Positions 43,805-53,797 are shown, numbered from the stretch's first letter. The stretch is 64,000 nucleotides of DNA from Opacimonas sp014872805 (GCA_014872805.1 WKFN01000006.1:61365-125364); one strand, 5' to 3'. Numbers and translations: made by a program. The notes: a model not told the origin generated them from the letters alone.

Positions 43805-44827
43805 TTACAGTTGCCGAAATTTACCTGGGCTCACTCCGGCCCATGCCTTAAACGCACGGTTAAAATTGCCAGGGTCTTTGAAACCTAGCTCAAAACTGAT
43901 TTCAGAAGCTGTTTTTCGCGTATGTAAAAGTAACTCTTTGGCAATTTGAAATCGAGTTTGGTCAAGTAAGTGTTGATAGGTTGTATTTACCTTTTGCAAT
44001 TCTCTTCGTAGTGTTCTTGGTGACATACACAGATAACTAGCAGCATCGTTTAGTGACGGGTAACGCTCACCTGAATTCAATATCACCTCCTTGACGGCGT
44101 TGATAATGTCAGAGTCGTTTTCAACGTTTTTCAACCTTTGTTGACAAATCTGGGTTGCTGTTTTTTCGATATCCATATCTGCTGAAGGTAATGGATTGTT
44201 TAGTAATATTGAATCTAAAAATATTTTGGTTGACTGCGCACCAAATTCAATCGAATAACCAACTGAGGGAGCATCTTTGAGTCCTTCTGCTGGAGTATCA
44301 CAAGCAAACTCTACCCGCTTAATGATTCTGGCGTTGTGGAGTAATGTTTTAAACACATTTTCAAAAGCACTCACAATAGAAGACAACATAAAATAGCGAA
44401 TGTCTGTGAATTGAAAAGTCTCATCAATTCGCAATATCGACTCTTTATTACCTTCTTCTTGCAAATATAGCTTATAAGATGGGGCTCTTAATTTGAAAAA
44501 CTGAGTGAGCGTTTGAACGGCAGATACTCCACTATCAGACGCCATAATCGCATATCCAAGTACGCCAAGAGCGGTAATATCAATATTTTGACCAAACCTC
44601 CAGCCAAGGTGAGAGTCTTTCGTTACGGCTAGAGCATTTTGAATAAACCGAGTATGCTGCTCTAACGTGAGTGTAAACTCCTCGTTATCAAATTGACTGA
44701 GTTTTATATCTAAGCCTGATAATAAATCTTTTGCATCGAAACCACTATTGATCAGTGACCGCAATAATATTTTTTGAAAATATATAGGAACAGATGCATG
44801 TCGGGCAGTGTTTAGGTCTTTCACCAT
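43805..44827 (-). CDS. AraC-family transcriptional regulator
   Basis: 340 residues from ATG 44827. The N-terminal two thirds is the arabinose-binding-like/OruR-type sensor domain (HLGWRFGQNIDITALGVLGYAIMAS, LKLRAPSY region). The C-terminal 100 residues are the AraC double helix-turn-helix: YPSLNDAASYLCMSPRTLRRELQKV and SEISFELGFKDPGNFNRAFKAWAGVSPGKFRQL. It faces the sulfatase operon across 145 bp and is the obvious candidate for its control. Confidence 0.9.
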   Translation of the reverse strand: MVKDLNTARHASVPIYFQKILLRSLINSGFDAKDLLSGLDIKLSQFDNEEFTLTLEQHTRFIQNALAVTKDSHLGWRFGQNIDITALGVLGYAIMASDSGVSAVQTLTQFFKLRAPSYKLYLQEEGNKESILRIDETFQFTDIRYFMLSSIVSAFENVFKTLLHNARIIKRVEFACDTPAEGLKDAPSVGYSIEFGAQSTKIFLDSILLNNPLPSADMDIEKTATQICQQRLKNVENDSDIINAVKEVILNSGERYPSLNDAASYLCMSPRTLRRELQKVNTTYQHLLDQTRFQIAKELLLHTRKTASEISFELGFKDPGNFNRAFKAWAGVSPGKFRQL

Positions 44828-44972
44828 CAATATCTCATTAAGTATATAAATTTATATTATCTTAACGGCTAACATTTGGCCATATATGACAAAAAATAGT
44901 CCAATATCGCCATTCCTTCCAGTTAACTAAGTATTAAAATCTAATTTACATTTTTGTGTGTAAGTGAATTCG
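44828..44972. promoter_or_regulatory. Divergent promoter region araC/sulfatase operon
   Basis: 145 A+T-rich bases separating the regulator and the sulfatase. No consensus promoter or clear AraC half-sites can be picked with confidence; runs such as TTAACGGCTAACATTTGGCC near 44858 contain short inverted elements. Confidence 0.35.
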
Positions 44973-46751
44973 ATGATTGTTCTTTATTTGCAAAAGATAA
45001 TAGTTATTGTCAGCCTTGTTTTGGTAACTGTGCTTCCCCAAACAGCGGCCGCAGGAGAAGTAAAGCCTAATATCCTCTTAGTGTTACTCGATGATGTTGG
45101 TTTTATGGATTTCAGCGCATATGGAAGTGATACTGCCACTCCCACTATTGACCAGTTGGGAAACACTGGAGCTATGTTAACTCGCTACTATACCTCGCCA
45201 CTTTGCGGTCCAAGTAGAGCATCACTTATGACGGGTCAAAGTCCCCATCAGGTTGGCGCAGCAACATTGACCGAAGTGTTAACTGAAGAAATGCGAACAC
45301 TACCGGCTTATAGTATGACTTGGTCTGACCAACAACAAACTATCGCAACTAGACTGAAATCAGCCGGCTACCAAACCTTCGTATCAGGCAAATGGGGAAT
45401 TGGTGACATCGGGGCAAACCTGCCTCACCGTTTTGGTTTCGACAGATCTTGGGTATTGGACTCCACAGGTTCAAGCAACTATCGGGCAAAGTCCTATTTG
45501 CCACACTATCTTGACGTGGAGTGGTATGAAGACGGAAAACGCATTTCGTTACCCGACGATTTTTATTCGTCCCGTAACATTGTCGATAAGATGATTCAAT
45601 ATGTAGACGAAGCCGACCCTTCCAAGCCTTACTTCGGTTATCTGTCTTTTCAGGCTATCCATATCCCCCTTCAAGTTTCCCAAGAATTTATTGACAAATA
45701 CAATGGCGTTTTTGATAGAGGTTGGGACGTTATGCGCAAGGAACGCTTGGAAAAAGCGATTTCGCTTGGTCTCGTCCCTGAAACAACAACCTTATCCGAT
45801 GGCGCTTATAACGCTCGTGATTGGGAGAGTCTTACACCAAAACAAAAGGCTTATTGGGCCCGTGTGATGCAAGTCAATGCCGGTATGCTTGAATCGGCTG
45901 ATTTTCACTTAGGCCGCCTGGTTGACCATCTCGATGCAAAAGGACAATTGGATAATACAATTATTATAGTCACATCAGATAATGGGCCTGAGTTCAATAC
46001 ACTAGGAAAAACATCAAAGCCCGCTGTAAAGGCGTTTGAAAAATTCTGGATGACAATCGAAGGTTGGGATGTCAGTTATGAAAATTTAGGACAAGTGGGT
46101 AGCCTCGCTGCCATCGGCCACGAGTGGGCATCCGTATCCGCAGCGCCTTTTCACTTGTTTAAGTTCAACGCGTCAGAAGGAGGTTTGCGGGTCCCTCTTG
46201 TGATTTCAGGTCCAGGCATTGCAAATAGCGGGTTTTTGGATAGCCGCTCTCAAGTCGCTGATATCACGCCAACATTGCTCGATTTTGCTGGTGTCAATTA
46301 TAACCCAGATGATTTTTACGGCAGAAGTTTAAAACCAGTACTCACAGGGCAGACAAAAAACGTGTACGGTGAGAATGATGCTTTTGCGTTTGAGGTCAGC
46401 GGTACGGCCGCCTTGTACAGAGGGAATTGGAAAGTGACCAAAACACCTCCACCACATGGTGATGGCAAATGGCACTTGTATGACTTATCCATAGACCCAG
46501 GTGAAACAAACGATGTCGCAGCCGAGCACCCTAATCTATATCAAAGTCTGATTGATGAATATGATGCTTATGCAACCGAGGTGGGTGTGTTTGAGTTACC
46601 TCCGGGAGAGAGTTCACGCAAACAGCTCGTTCTCAATGCAGTTAAAGGGACCGCAAGTAATTATTGGCACATCTTTGCAGGCTTGGCAGCGTTCATTTTG
46701 ACAGTACTTTACTTTTTGTTTGTTTTCGTAAAACGCTTATTTTGGCGATAG
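44973..46751 (+). CDS. FGly-dependent arylsulfatase with C-terminal membrane helix
   Basis: 592 residues from ATG 44973 (a GTG at 44964 is also in frame). N-terminal signal segment (IIVIVSLVLVTVLPQTAAAG). The metal and active-site motifs are NILLVLLDDVGFMDFSAYGS, the C-x-P-S-R sulfatase signature CGPSRASLMTG with Cys78 as the formylglycine precursor, SGKWGIGD and VTSDNGPEF. The last 28 residues form a membrane helix with a basic end (LAAFILTVLYFLFVFVKRLFWR), unusual for this family and without a GlyGly-CTERM motif. It would hydrolyse a sulfate ester outside the cytoplasm while tied to the membrane. First gene of a four-gene row. Confidence 0.92.
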   Translation: MIVLYLQKIIVIVSLVLVTVLPQTAAAGEVKPNILLVLLDDVGFMDFSAYGSDTATPTIDQLGNTGAMLTRYYTSPLCGPSRASLMTGQSPHQVGAATLTEVLTEEMRTLPAYSMTWSDQQQTIATRLKSAGYQTFVSGKWGIGDIGANLPHRFGFDRSWVLDSTGSSNYRAKSYLPHYLDVEWYEDGKRISLPDDFYSSRNIVDKMIQYVDEADPSKPYFGYLSFQAIHIPLQVSQEFIDKYNGVFDRGWDVMRKERLEKAISLGLVPETTTLSDGAYNARDWESLTPKQKAYWARVMQVNAGMLESADFHLGRLVDHLDAKGQLDNTIIIVTSDNGPEFNTLGKTSKPAVKAFEKFWMTIEGWDVSYENLGQVGSLAAIGHEWASVSAAPFHLFKFNASEGGLRVPLVISGPGIANSGFLDSRSQVADITPTLLDFAGVNYNPDDFYGRSLKPVLTGQTKNVYGENDAFAFEVSGTAALYRGNWKVTKTPPPHGDGKWHLYDLSIDPGETNDVAAEHPNLYQSLIDEYDAYATEVGVFELPPGESSRKQLVLNAVKGTASNYWHIFAGLAAFILTVLYFLFVFVKRLFWR

Positions 46752-46901
46752 GTAAAGATAAATGACAGCACAAGCAATACCGGAGAAAAACGAGTTGATG
46801 AACTGTTCGAAGCGGTTGGTGGGATATCTTCTCTGCATCAAGACGGTGCCATCGATTTAGGCTTAACTGAGCAGTTTCAATTACCTAAGAGGAATGAATT
46901 A

Positions 46902-47723
46902 ATGATTTGGTGGAAAGTGTTATTAATCAGTATACCCGTAATAGGAATCGTTATATGGCTAGGGCTTCCGTGGCTACTGCACACTATCGGATTGCACCCG
47001 AGTTATGACATACCAAATTACGACCTCAAAGGAAAACGGGCCTTAGTGATCACGACCAGTCACGACACACTGGGAGAGACAGGTAAAGCAACGGGCGTGT
47101 TTGGTTCAGAAATGACGGTGCCCTATTACGCTTTTTTGGATGCGGGTTTAGAAGTGGACATAGCGTCAATCCAAGGTGGCGAAATACCAGTGGAACCATT
47201 TTCGATGGGCTGGCCTTTAGCCACACCAGAGGACAAACGCTTCACGCAAGATGTTCACGCGATGAATAAGCTAAAAAACTCTATCCCGATACATCAAATT
47301 GATCCCGATGAGTACGATGTTTATTACATGGCAGGCGGATGGGGTGCTGCTTATGATCTTGCTCAGTCTGATGAATTAGCTGCTTTGATTACAAAGGCGA
47401 ATGCTAATAACAAAGTCATTGGCTCAGTCTGCCATGGCGCATTGGGATTAGTCAGTGCAAAAGCGGTTGATGGCAACCCACTGATTGAGGGGAGAAATGT
47501 TACAGGCGTGACCAACCGTCAAATCAAGCAGTTAGGCATTGAAGTGACACCCAAACATCCTGAAACCGAGATGCGAAAAGCAGGTGCTAATTTTGAATTC
47601 CAAACAGCCACTATTGAAATGCTGGCAACCCATGTGGTGGTAGATGGCAATATTGTGACTGGACAAAATCAAAATAGTGGGTATGAAACGTCGCATCGTA
47701 TTTTGGAATTGATTAGCAAATAA
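46902..47723 (+). CDS. Membrane-anchored DJ-1/PfpI (Hsp31-like) protein
   Basis: 273 residues. AAGAGGA precedes the ATG. Residues 3-27 form an N-terminal membrane helix (WWKVLLISIPVIGIVIWLGLPWLL) followed by a DJ-1/PfpI domain. The nucleophile elbow is IGSVCHGALGL (Cys177), the acidic partner lies in GVFGSEMTVPYYAFLDAGLEVDIASIQGG, and MAGGWGAAYDL completes the pocket. Relatives are glyoxalases, deglycases or chaperones. The anchor places it at the membrane, probably facing the periplasm. The function with the sulfatase is unknown. Confidence 0.88.
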   Translation: MIWWKVLLISIPVIGIVIWLGLPWLLHTIGLHPSYDIPNYDLKGKRALVITTSHDTLGETGKATGVFGSEMTVPYYAFLDAGLEVDIASIQGGEIPVEPFSMGWPLATPEDKRFTQDVHAMNKLKNSIPIHQIDPDEYDVYYMAGGWGAAYDLAQSDELAALITKANANNKVIGSVCHGALGLVSAKAVDGNPLIEGRNVTGVTNRQIKQLGIEVTPKHPETEMRKAGANFEFQTATIEMLATHVVVDGNIVTGQNQNSGYETSHRILELISK

Positions 47724-47748
47724 TAGAGATAGCAATAGGTCATATCAT

Positions 47749-48654
47749 ATGCAGCCCTTGTCTAACCGCACCATTTTTATTTGGTTTGTAATCATCTGTG
47801 TAGTGGTTACGGGCATCACTATGTCACTTTTAGCAGATAAACCGAGAGAAGAAATCGCACCTTGTCAGTTACCAGACCATGTTATTAATAGCTTTATTGA
47901 TGTTAATGGCGGAGGGTTTGTTCAAGGTGCCAATCCAGTTTATTCAGAAGAGGGTTCACCCAAAAAAGTATTTGTCTCTCCATTTCTATTGCAGGCGACC
48001 GAAGTCACAAATGATCAATTTGCTGAATTTGTTGCACAAACAGGATATGTAACAGACGCTGAAAAAGGTATAGGTTCTGCACAGTTTTCAGAATCTGAGA
48101 CACCGTGGGTAATGTCATCATGGTGGCGCTTGGATAATAATTCGACTTGGAGAACACCAGATGGTACAGATAGTCATTTCAAAGATAAAGGTTCTTATCC
48201 TGTTGTGCACGTCACATTAAATGATGCCAGAGCTTATGCAAAATGGGCAGGGGGACGTATTCCGACAGAAATTGAATGGGAATATGCTGCAAGTCTTGGT
48301 TTATTTGACCCACTTGATCCCGAGTCAGGTATGCGAGCCCCTGATGGCTCTCCCCGAGCCAACATTTGGACCGGCAATTTCCCTAATATGAATACACAAG
48401 AAGACGGTTATTCCGGCACTGCACCAGTGGGTTGCTTTATGGCAAATCGTATTGGTGCGTATGACATGATTGGCAACGTATGGGAATGGACGGAGAGTCA
48501 TTTTGGGGCACCCAAGCCGAGATATACAATCAAAGGTGGTTCATTTTTATGTAGTCCAAACTATTGTCGTCGATATCGAGGTGCAGCCCGACAAGGTATG
48601 GAACAAAATTTTAGTACGGCACATTTGGGTTTTCGTATTGTTAAAGATATTTGA
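47749..48654 (+). CDS. Membrane-anchored formylglycine-generating enzyme
   Basis: 301 residues. An N-terminal membrane helix (TIFIWFVIICVVVTGITMSLLA) precedes the FGE-sulfatase domain. ATEVTNDQFAEFVAQTGYVTDAE, GRIPTEIEWEYAA and NVWEWTESHF are family signatures. KGGSFLCSPNYCRRYRGAAR holds the two copper-binding Cys (268 and 273) of authentic aerobic FGE, so this should be catalytically active and not just a C-type lectin relative. It would oxidise Cys78 of the neighbouring sulfatase. The anchor suggests modification during or after export. Confidence 0.92.
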   Translation: MQPLSNRTIFIWFVIICVVVTGITMSLLADKPREEIAPCQLPDHVINSFIDVNGGGFVQGANPVYSEEGSPKKVFVSPFLLQATEVTNDQFAEFVAQTGYVTDAEKGIGSAQFSESETPWVMSSWWRLDNNSTWRTPDGTDSHFKDKGSYPVVHVTLNDARAYAKWAGGRIPTEIEWEYAASLGLFDPLDPESGMRAPDGSPRANIWTGNFPNMNTQEDGYSGTAPVGCFMANRIGAYDMIGNVWEWTESHFGAPKPRYTIKGGSFLCSPNYCRRYRGAARQGMEQNFSTAHLGFRIVKDI

Positions 48655-48676
48655 ATGATTAAAATTAGGCTAACCA

Positions 48677-50044
48677 ATGAGTGAAATTACGAAACAATCG
48701 GGCGCGTCAAGCAGCACACCAACTTCTTTTATGCGTTGGTTTTCATCAAAGTTGATGAACTACGTTGGCAGTGAAAATCGACAAGAAGCTAACCGGAAAA
48801 AACGAGAAGCTAAACGTCGCAAACAAGGTCGTAAACATGTCATTGAGTATTTTCACCAAGTAGATGATGGTTATTCTCATCTCGCCATACAAGCATTGCC
48901 CAAATTACAAACAAAGTATGATGTAGATATTATCGTCCATTACATACCAAGCACACATGATGATAATTTCCCAGAGCCAGAGCTATGGAAAGAAATGTCA
49001 CGCACTGATGCTAAACACATTGCATCATATTACGGTTTTGATTTTGACAGTGCCGATTCCCATCCAAACGATGAACTTGTGCAACTCGCATTATCTATCT
49101 TATGCCGTTTAGACAATAAAGAAAGCCTGACTGTTGGAGTAACAGTAAATAATTGTGTTTGGAAAAATGACAAAAAAGCGTTAGATACGCTAGCAAACCA
49201 ATATGGTCGGGCATCACAACAAGACATCGATGAGCGATTCGCGTCAGGCCTCGCCCGTCGACGAACGTTAAAGCATTATAATTCAGCAATGTTCTTCTAT
49301 GAGGGAGAATGGTACTGGGGCGTGGATCGGCTTTATCATCTTGAACAAAGGCTCAACTCCCTAGGGGCAGATAGTGCCGTTCACTTACCAATGGTTGCAC
49401 CTCGTCCCGTTATCCCAACTCAGTTTGGTAAACGTGCTGCAAACATGACTCTCGAATTTTTTGTTTCTCTACGCAGTCCCTACACCGCAATTGCGTGGGA
49501 ACCAACCATTAAATTGGCACAGGATTCTGGGATAAATCTTCAAATAAAACCTGTACTGCCAATGGTCATGCGCGGTGTACCTGCGACACAGGAGAAAAAA
49601 CTATATATTGCGATGGATGCGGGCAGAGAAGCTAGGACGATGAAAGTGGCATATGGTGATTTTTATGATCCTATTGGAGAACCGGTGTTACACGGCTATA
49701 GCCTATATATGTGGGCGCAAAACTACAATAAAGGGAATGAGGTATTAGGCGCGTTTTTAAAAGCTGCATTTGCAGAAGGTATCAACTGTAATTCGCAACG
49801 TGGCCTACAAAAAGTTGTTCAAATGGCAGGACTTGATTGGCAAGAAGCACGTCATCATCTACATGATACATCTTGGCAAACATTACTCGAGAATAATCGC
49901 CTAAATATGTATGAATATGGTCATTGGGGTGTCCCTAGCTATCGATTATTAGATGAAAACGGGACTGAGCAGCTAAGTGTTTGGGGGCAAGATCGGATTT
50001 GGTTGATTGCAAAAAAAATTAAAGAACTAAGCCAAGTAGACTGA
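48677..50044 (+). CDS. Tandem GST-kappa/HCCA-isomerase (DsbA-like) protein
   Basis: 455 residues. A basic N-terminal region (RKKREAKRRKQGRK, residues about 38-51) is followed by two DsbA-like thioredoxin folds: residues about 53-210 (IEYFHQVDDGYSHLAIQALPKL) and about 258-450 (LEFFVSLRSPYTAIAWEPTIKLAQDSGINLQIKPVLPMVMRG). The second has the SPYT active-site region of 2-hydroxychromene-2-carboxylate isomerases and the closing GHWGVPSYRL. CxxC is absent. A glutathione-dependent isomerase or detoxifying role is likely. Last gene of the sulfatase row, with 22 bases from the FGE gene. Confidence 0.82.
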   Translation: MSEITKQSGASSSTPTSFMRWFSSKLMNYVGSENRQEANRKKREAKRRKQGRKHVIEYFHQVDDGYSHLAIQALPKLQTKYDVDIIVHYIPSTHDDNFPEPELWKEMSRTDAKHIASYYGFDFDSADSHPNDELVQLALSILCRLDNKESLTVGVTVNNCVWKNDKKALDTLANQYGRASQQDIDERFASGLARRRTLKHYNSAMFFYEGEWYWGVDRLYHLEQRLNSLGADSAVHLPMVAPRPVIPTQFGKRAANMTLEFFVSLRSPYTAIAWEPTIKLAQDSGINLQIKPVLPMVMRGVPATQEKKLYIAMDAGREARTMKVAYGDFYDPIGEPVLHGYSLYMWAQNYNKGNEVLGAFLKAAFAEGINCNSQRGLQKVVQMAGLDWQEARHHLHDTSWQTLLENNRLNMYEYGHWGVPSYRLLDENGTEQLSVWGQDRIWLIAKKIKELSQVD

Positions 50045-50091
50045 CATCGACACAAATATGAATAATATGAAGCTCTGCAAATGCAGGCGAG

Positions 50092-50124
50092 TGTCATAAA
50101 GACATCACAAAACTGTCAGCAAAC
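50092..50124. promoter_or_regulatory. Candidate Pho box (three 11-bp repeats)
   Basis: TGTCATAAAGA, CATCACAAAAC and TGTCAGCAAAC follow one another without gaps, giving the 11-bp periodicity of PhoB half-sites (TGTCA plus an A-rich spacer). They lie 92 bases upstream of the TonB receptor ATG. The genes downstream encode phosphate-releasing enzymes, which supports the call. Confidence 0.6.
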
Positions 50125-50215
50125 CTTAATTTTTCAGACACCTACTTGTAAAGAATGCCCCATAAAATCCCGCTAGACTAAAACTTACATATACTCACCA
50201 AGAATAAGGGAACAC

Positions 50216-52744
50216 ATGATTAATAAGATTACACTTGCGCTAGCAATGGCTGGCCTATCTTCAATGGCGCTTGCCGACCAAACTCCAACAAAAGCCGAAG
50301 CAGCACAAAATGACCAGGTAGAAGAAATTACCGTTGTTGGTCAACGCGGCATGCTTTCAAGTGCGCTTGCTGCACAGCGCGCGGCAGAAACGGTTGCTAG
50401 CGTTGTCACCAACGCGACTATTGGCAATATGCCTGATCAAAACGTGGCTGAAGCGGTGCGTCGCCTCGCCGGTGTGAACGTGCTTGATGATCAAGGTGAA
50501 GGTCGCTTTATCTCTGTCCGTGGTCTCGATCCAGAACTCAACGCAGCGACTGTGAATGGCGTACGCTTACCAGCACCAGAAGCTGATACGCGCGCGGTTG
50601 CGCTTGACGTGATTCCATCAGAACTCGTTGAGTCGATTGAAGTTATTAAAACCCTTATTCCTGAAATGGACGCCGATACCATTGGTGCGACCATTCAAAT
50701 CAACACCATTAAAGCCTCTAATCGCGAAGATTTTGTGAAGGTCTCTGCAGCAGCTGGATATAACGATTTAAATGAAGAAATTTCGCCAGAATACGGTGTG
50801 GATTTTTCTCGTAAACTGTCTGACCGCATGGGCATTGCTGGTGGTATCAAAGTGTCGTCACGCAAAACTGCCACAGACAACATGGAAATGGACGGCTGGA
50901 ACACCACTGATGATGGTACAGTATATGCTGAAGCCGTTGAGTATCGCGACTATGACGTGACGCGTGATCGCGTGGGCGCCACCATAGGACTTGATTTTGA
51001 AGCATCAGATAACACCGAGCTGTTTGTGCGCACGATGTTTTCTAAATTCGATGATTTTGAAGAGCGTCGTCGCCTCGTCTTTGAAATGGCTGAAGCGCCT
51101 TCGTCATCTGATGGCAATACCGTGACATTTGATTCTGCAGACGGTGAAATCTCTGTACGTCGTGGCCTGAAAGACCGCTACGAATCACAAAAAATCAATA
51201 CCTTTGAAATCGGCGGTGAAACCGAGCTGGACAATGGCTGGGAATACGAATATTCAGCGTCTTACGCAAAAGCATCTGAGCATGAATACCGCACACAAGA
51301 TCCTACCCGTTTCCGCAGAGATTTCGACCAAGCGGGCGATTTGATTGTGAATTTTGACTACTCAGTACTGGAATTAACGCCATATGCGGTCGGCTCAGCG
51401 AACTTTGATTTTAACGATCCAAGCATTTATGAGTTGAACAAACTTGAAGTGGTCGACGGTATAGCGGAAGAAGAAGAAACCACCTTTAAGTTTGACGTTG
51501 AGCGTGAATTTGATTATGCAGACGGCGAGTTGGATTTAAAATTTGGTGTGAAATACCGTCAAAAAGAAAAATCATCGGATGTTGAAATCGTTGAATACAG
51601 CGATTTTGATGCCTATACCCTAGCAGAGGTTGCCGGTCAGCAAACTTATGGTTTATTTGATTTAGGGCCGTTACCTGATTTGGGTCGCACACGTGCATTT
51701 AACAACGCAAATCTCGATCAGTTTGGCGATTCTGAATTGCTTTTCACTGACTCAAACCTGGATGACTACACGGTCAACGAAGATGTATTTGCTGCGTTTG
51801 CTCAGGCAAAATATGAAACGGACAAGTTCATGATTGTTGGGGGTCTACGTCTTGAGCAAACCGACACTGAAACCAACGGTAATATAGTTGATGACGATGC
51901 TGAGACGCTGCAGCGTTTGGACGTGGCGAACGACTACAGCAACGTGTTGCCATCGGTGGCTGTGAAATATGATTACAGCGATGAATTAGTGATCCGCGGC
52001 GGTCTGTATCAGTCTATCGTGCGTCCTAAAATGGGCAAAATTGCCCCGCGTTTAGAGACCAACGAAGACATGGAAATCGAAGCGGGCAACCCACTGTTGA
52101 ATCCGTATGAAGCAACCAACCTTGATTTGAGCGTTGAGTATTACTTTGCACCAGATGCGGTTGTTCAAGCAGGTATTTTCTACAAAGACATTGAAAACTT
52201 CATCGTTGATCAAGAATTTGCACCAGAAGATGCACCTTACAACGGTGTTTACAACGGCGTGGCGTTTGAAGAAGCGCTAATCCCTCAAAACGGCGAAAGC
52301 GCAACGGTATCTGGTTTTGAATTTGCGTATAATCAAGCGTTTGATTCTGGCCTGATTGTTGGCTTTAACTATACTTACACAGACACAGAAGGTGACATCG
52401 GTACCCGTACCATCGTATTGCCGTCAACCTCTGAAGTGACTTACAACGCGATTCTTGGTTATGAAGTGGGTGAGTTCTCAACGCGTTTGACGTATTCATA
52501 CCGCGATGATTATTTAGATGAGCTAGGTGGCGATGCGGATGAAGATCGCTTCGTGCTTGACCAAACCAAGATTGATTGGACAGCAAGCTACAACTTTAGC
52601 GAAGATGGTAGCGTGTTCGTGAAATTTGCTAATCTGAACGACACCGATTATGTGGCTTATCAAAAAGGCCCAGGTCGCGCGCGTTTATTGCAATACGAAA
52701 CGTACTCATGGACAGGTAAAGTTGGCATTAAATACGCGTTTTAA
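50216..52744 (+). CDS. TonB-dependent receptor (phytase-linked)
   Basis: 842 residues. Signal peptide MINKITLALAMAGLSSMALA, TonB box EEITVVGQR (residues about 37-45), plug domain (NMPDQNVAEAVRRLAGVNVLDDQGEGRFISVRGLDPELN) and a 22-strand barrel ending in Phe (TGKVGIKYAF). Very acidic extracellular loops. It is followed after 27 bases by a phytase, a pairing seen in aquatic proteobacteria, so the cargo is probably inositol phosphates or their metal complexes (inference). Confidence 0.9.
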   Translation: MINKITLALAMAGLSSMALADQTPTKAEAAQNDQVEEITVVGQRGMLSSALAAQRAAETVASVVTNATIGNMPDQNVAEAVRRLAGVNVLDDQGEGRFISVRGLDPELNAATVNGVRLPAPEADTRAVALDVIPSELVESIEVIKTLIPEMDADTIGATIQINTIKASNREDFVKVSAAAGYNDLNEEISPEYGVDFSRKLSDRMGIAGGIKVSSRKTATDNMEMDGWNTTDDGTVYAEAVEYRDYDVTRDRVGATIGLDFEASDNTELFVRTMFSKFDDFEERRRLVFEMAEAPSSSDGNTVTFDSADGEISVRRGLKDRYESQKINTFEIGGETELDNGWEYEYSASYAKASEHEYRTQDPTRFRRDFDQAGDLIVNFDYSVLELTPYAVGSANFDFNDPSIYELNKLEVVDGIAEEEETTFKFDVEREFDYADGELDLKFGVKYRQKEKSSDVEIVEYSDFDAYTLAEVAGQQTYGLFDLGPLPDLGRTRAFNNANLDQFGDSELLFTDSNLDDYTVNEDVFAAFAQAKYETDKFMIVGGLRLEQTDTETNGNIVDDDAETLQRLDVANDYSNVLPSVAVKYDYSDELVIRGGLYQSIVRPKMGKIAPRLETNEDMEIEAGNPLLNPYEATNLDLSVEYYFAPDAVVQAGIFYKDIENFIVDQEFAPEDAPYNGVYNGVAFEEALIPQNGESATVSGFEFAYNQAFDSGLIVGFNYTYTDTEGDIGTRTIVLPSTSEVTYNAILGYEVGEFSTRLTYSYRDDYLDELGGDADEDRFVLDQTKIDWTASYNFSEDGSVFVKFANLNDTDYVAYQKGPGRARLLQYETYSWTGKVGIKYAF

Positions 52745-52771
52745 TAGTTTGCCATATATAAAGGAAAATGT

Positions 52772-53797
52772 ATGAAAATGCGTAATATATTGTTTCCCCT
52801 CAGCGCGATGTCCATCACTATCGCGTTGATGGGGTGTGGACAAGTTGACCGCAATCATCTTGAGTATGCCGATCAGGCGGATGTCACAGCAATGTATGCG
52901 AGTGTTGAGACTACGCCTGTTGCGACCAATGATGATGCGGCCGATGATCCGGCGATTTGGCTACACCCGACCGACCTGAGCAAAACGCTCATTGTCGGTA
53001 CGGACAAAAAAGCGGGTTTAGGCGTCTATAATTTACAAGGTGAACTCGTGCAGTTTGTCGATTATGGTGAGCCAAACAATGTCGATATTCGCCAAGGGGT
53101 GATGATGCAAGGCGAGTTGATGGATGTGGTGGCGTTTTCCGATCGCGCGACCAACACTGTTGGCTGGGCAAGCATCGATGAGCAAGGCGTGACAATCTTA
53201 GAAAGTTTTGCATCTAATGAAGAGCCCTATGGCTTTTGCTTAGGCTATCAAGACCAGAGCGTATATGCGTTTGTTACTTACAAAACCGGACTCATCGAAC
53301 AGTATCAGCTAGATACGGATGCTCAAATGAGCATGCCTTTGCGAGCGTCATATCAGCTACCGAGCCAGTTGGAAGGCTGTGTGTTTGATGATTTGACCGG
53401 TGATTTGTACGTCGGTGAAGAAGCCAAAGGCATTTGGAAGTTTAGCGCCGTTGCCAGTGGCTTTGCTGAGCCACTGTTGATTGATGAAGTCGGCAGTGCG
53501 TCAGGCATCGTAGCAGACATTGAAGGCATGGATATTTATCGTGGAGAAACCTCTTTACTGGTGGTGTCCTCGCAAGAAAATGACAGCTATGCACTGTATG
53601 AACTTGCTCCGCCTCATCGCTTTGTGAAACGCTTTCGCGTATTATCTGGTGAAACCGTTGATGGTGCACAAGAAACCGATGGTTTAGCCGTGACCGGTAC
53701 GCCGTTACCTGGATTTCCAGACGGGTTGCTGGTGGTACAAGACGGGTATAATGATGATGGCTTGCAAAACTTCAAGTTGGTGAACGCGGCATTTTAG
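52772..53797 (+). CDS. Beta-propeller phytase lipoprotein
   Basis: 341 residues. The lipobox is LMGC with Cys22. Beta-propeller phytase motifs: DDAADDPAIWLHPTDLSKTLIVGTDKKAGLGVYNLQGE, NNVDIRQG, CVFDDLTGDLYVGEEAKGIWKF, DIEGMDIY and ETDGLAV. They supply the calcium-binding acidic residues. The enzyme removes phosphate from phytate at neutral pH. As a lipoprotein it would be held in the outer membrane next to the TonB receptor. AAAGGA precedes the ATG. Confidence 0.93.
   Translation: MKMRNILFPLSAMSITIALMGCGQVDRNHLEYADQADVTAMYASVETTPVATNDDAADDPAIWLHPTDLSKTLIVGTDKKAGLGVYNLQGELVQFVDYGEPNNVDIRQGVMMQGELMDVVAFSDRATNTVGWASIDEQGVTILESFASNEEPYGFCLGYQDQSVYAFVTYKTGLIEQYQLDTDAQMSMPLRASYQLPSQLEGCVFDDLTGDLYVGEEAKGIWKFSAVASGFAEPLLIDEVGSASGIVADIEGMDIYRGETSLLVVSSQENDSYALYELAPPHRFVKRFRVLSGETVDGAQETDGLAVTGTPLPGFPDGLLVVQDGYNDDGLQNFKLVNAAF

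Noticed and set aside
46752..46901. Possible small gene or N-terminal extension between the sulfatase and DJ-1 genes
   Set aside because: The frame in phase with the DJ-1 gene is open but lacks a start, and ATG 46902 has a good AAGAGGA site followed by a membrane helix; a 32-codon ORF here has no ribosome-binding site.
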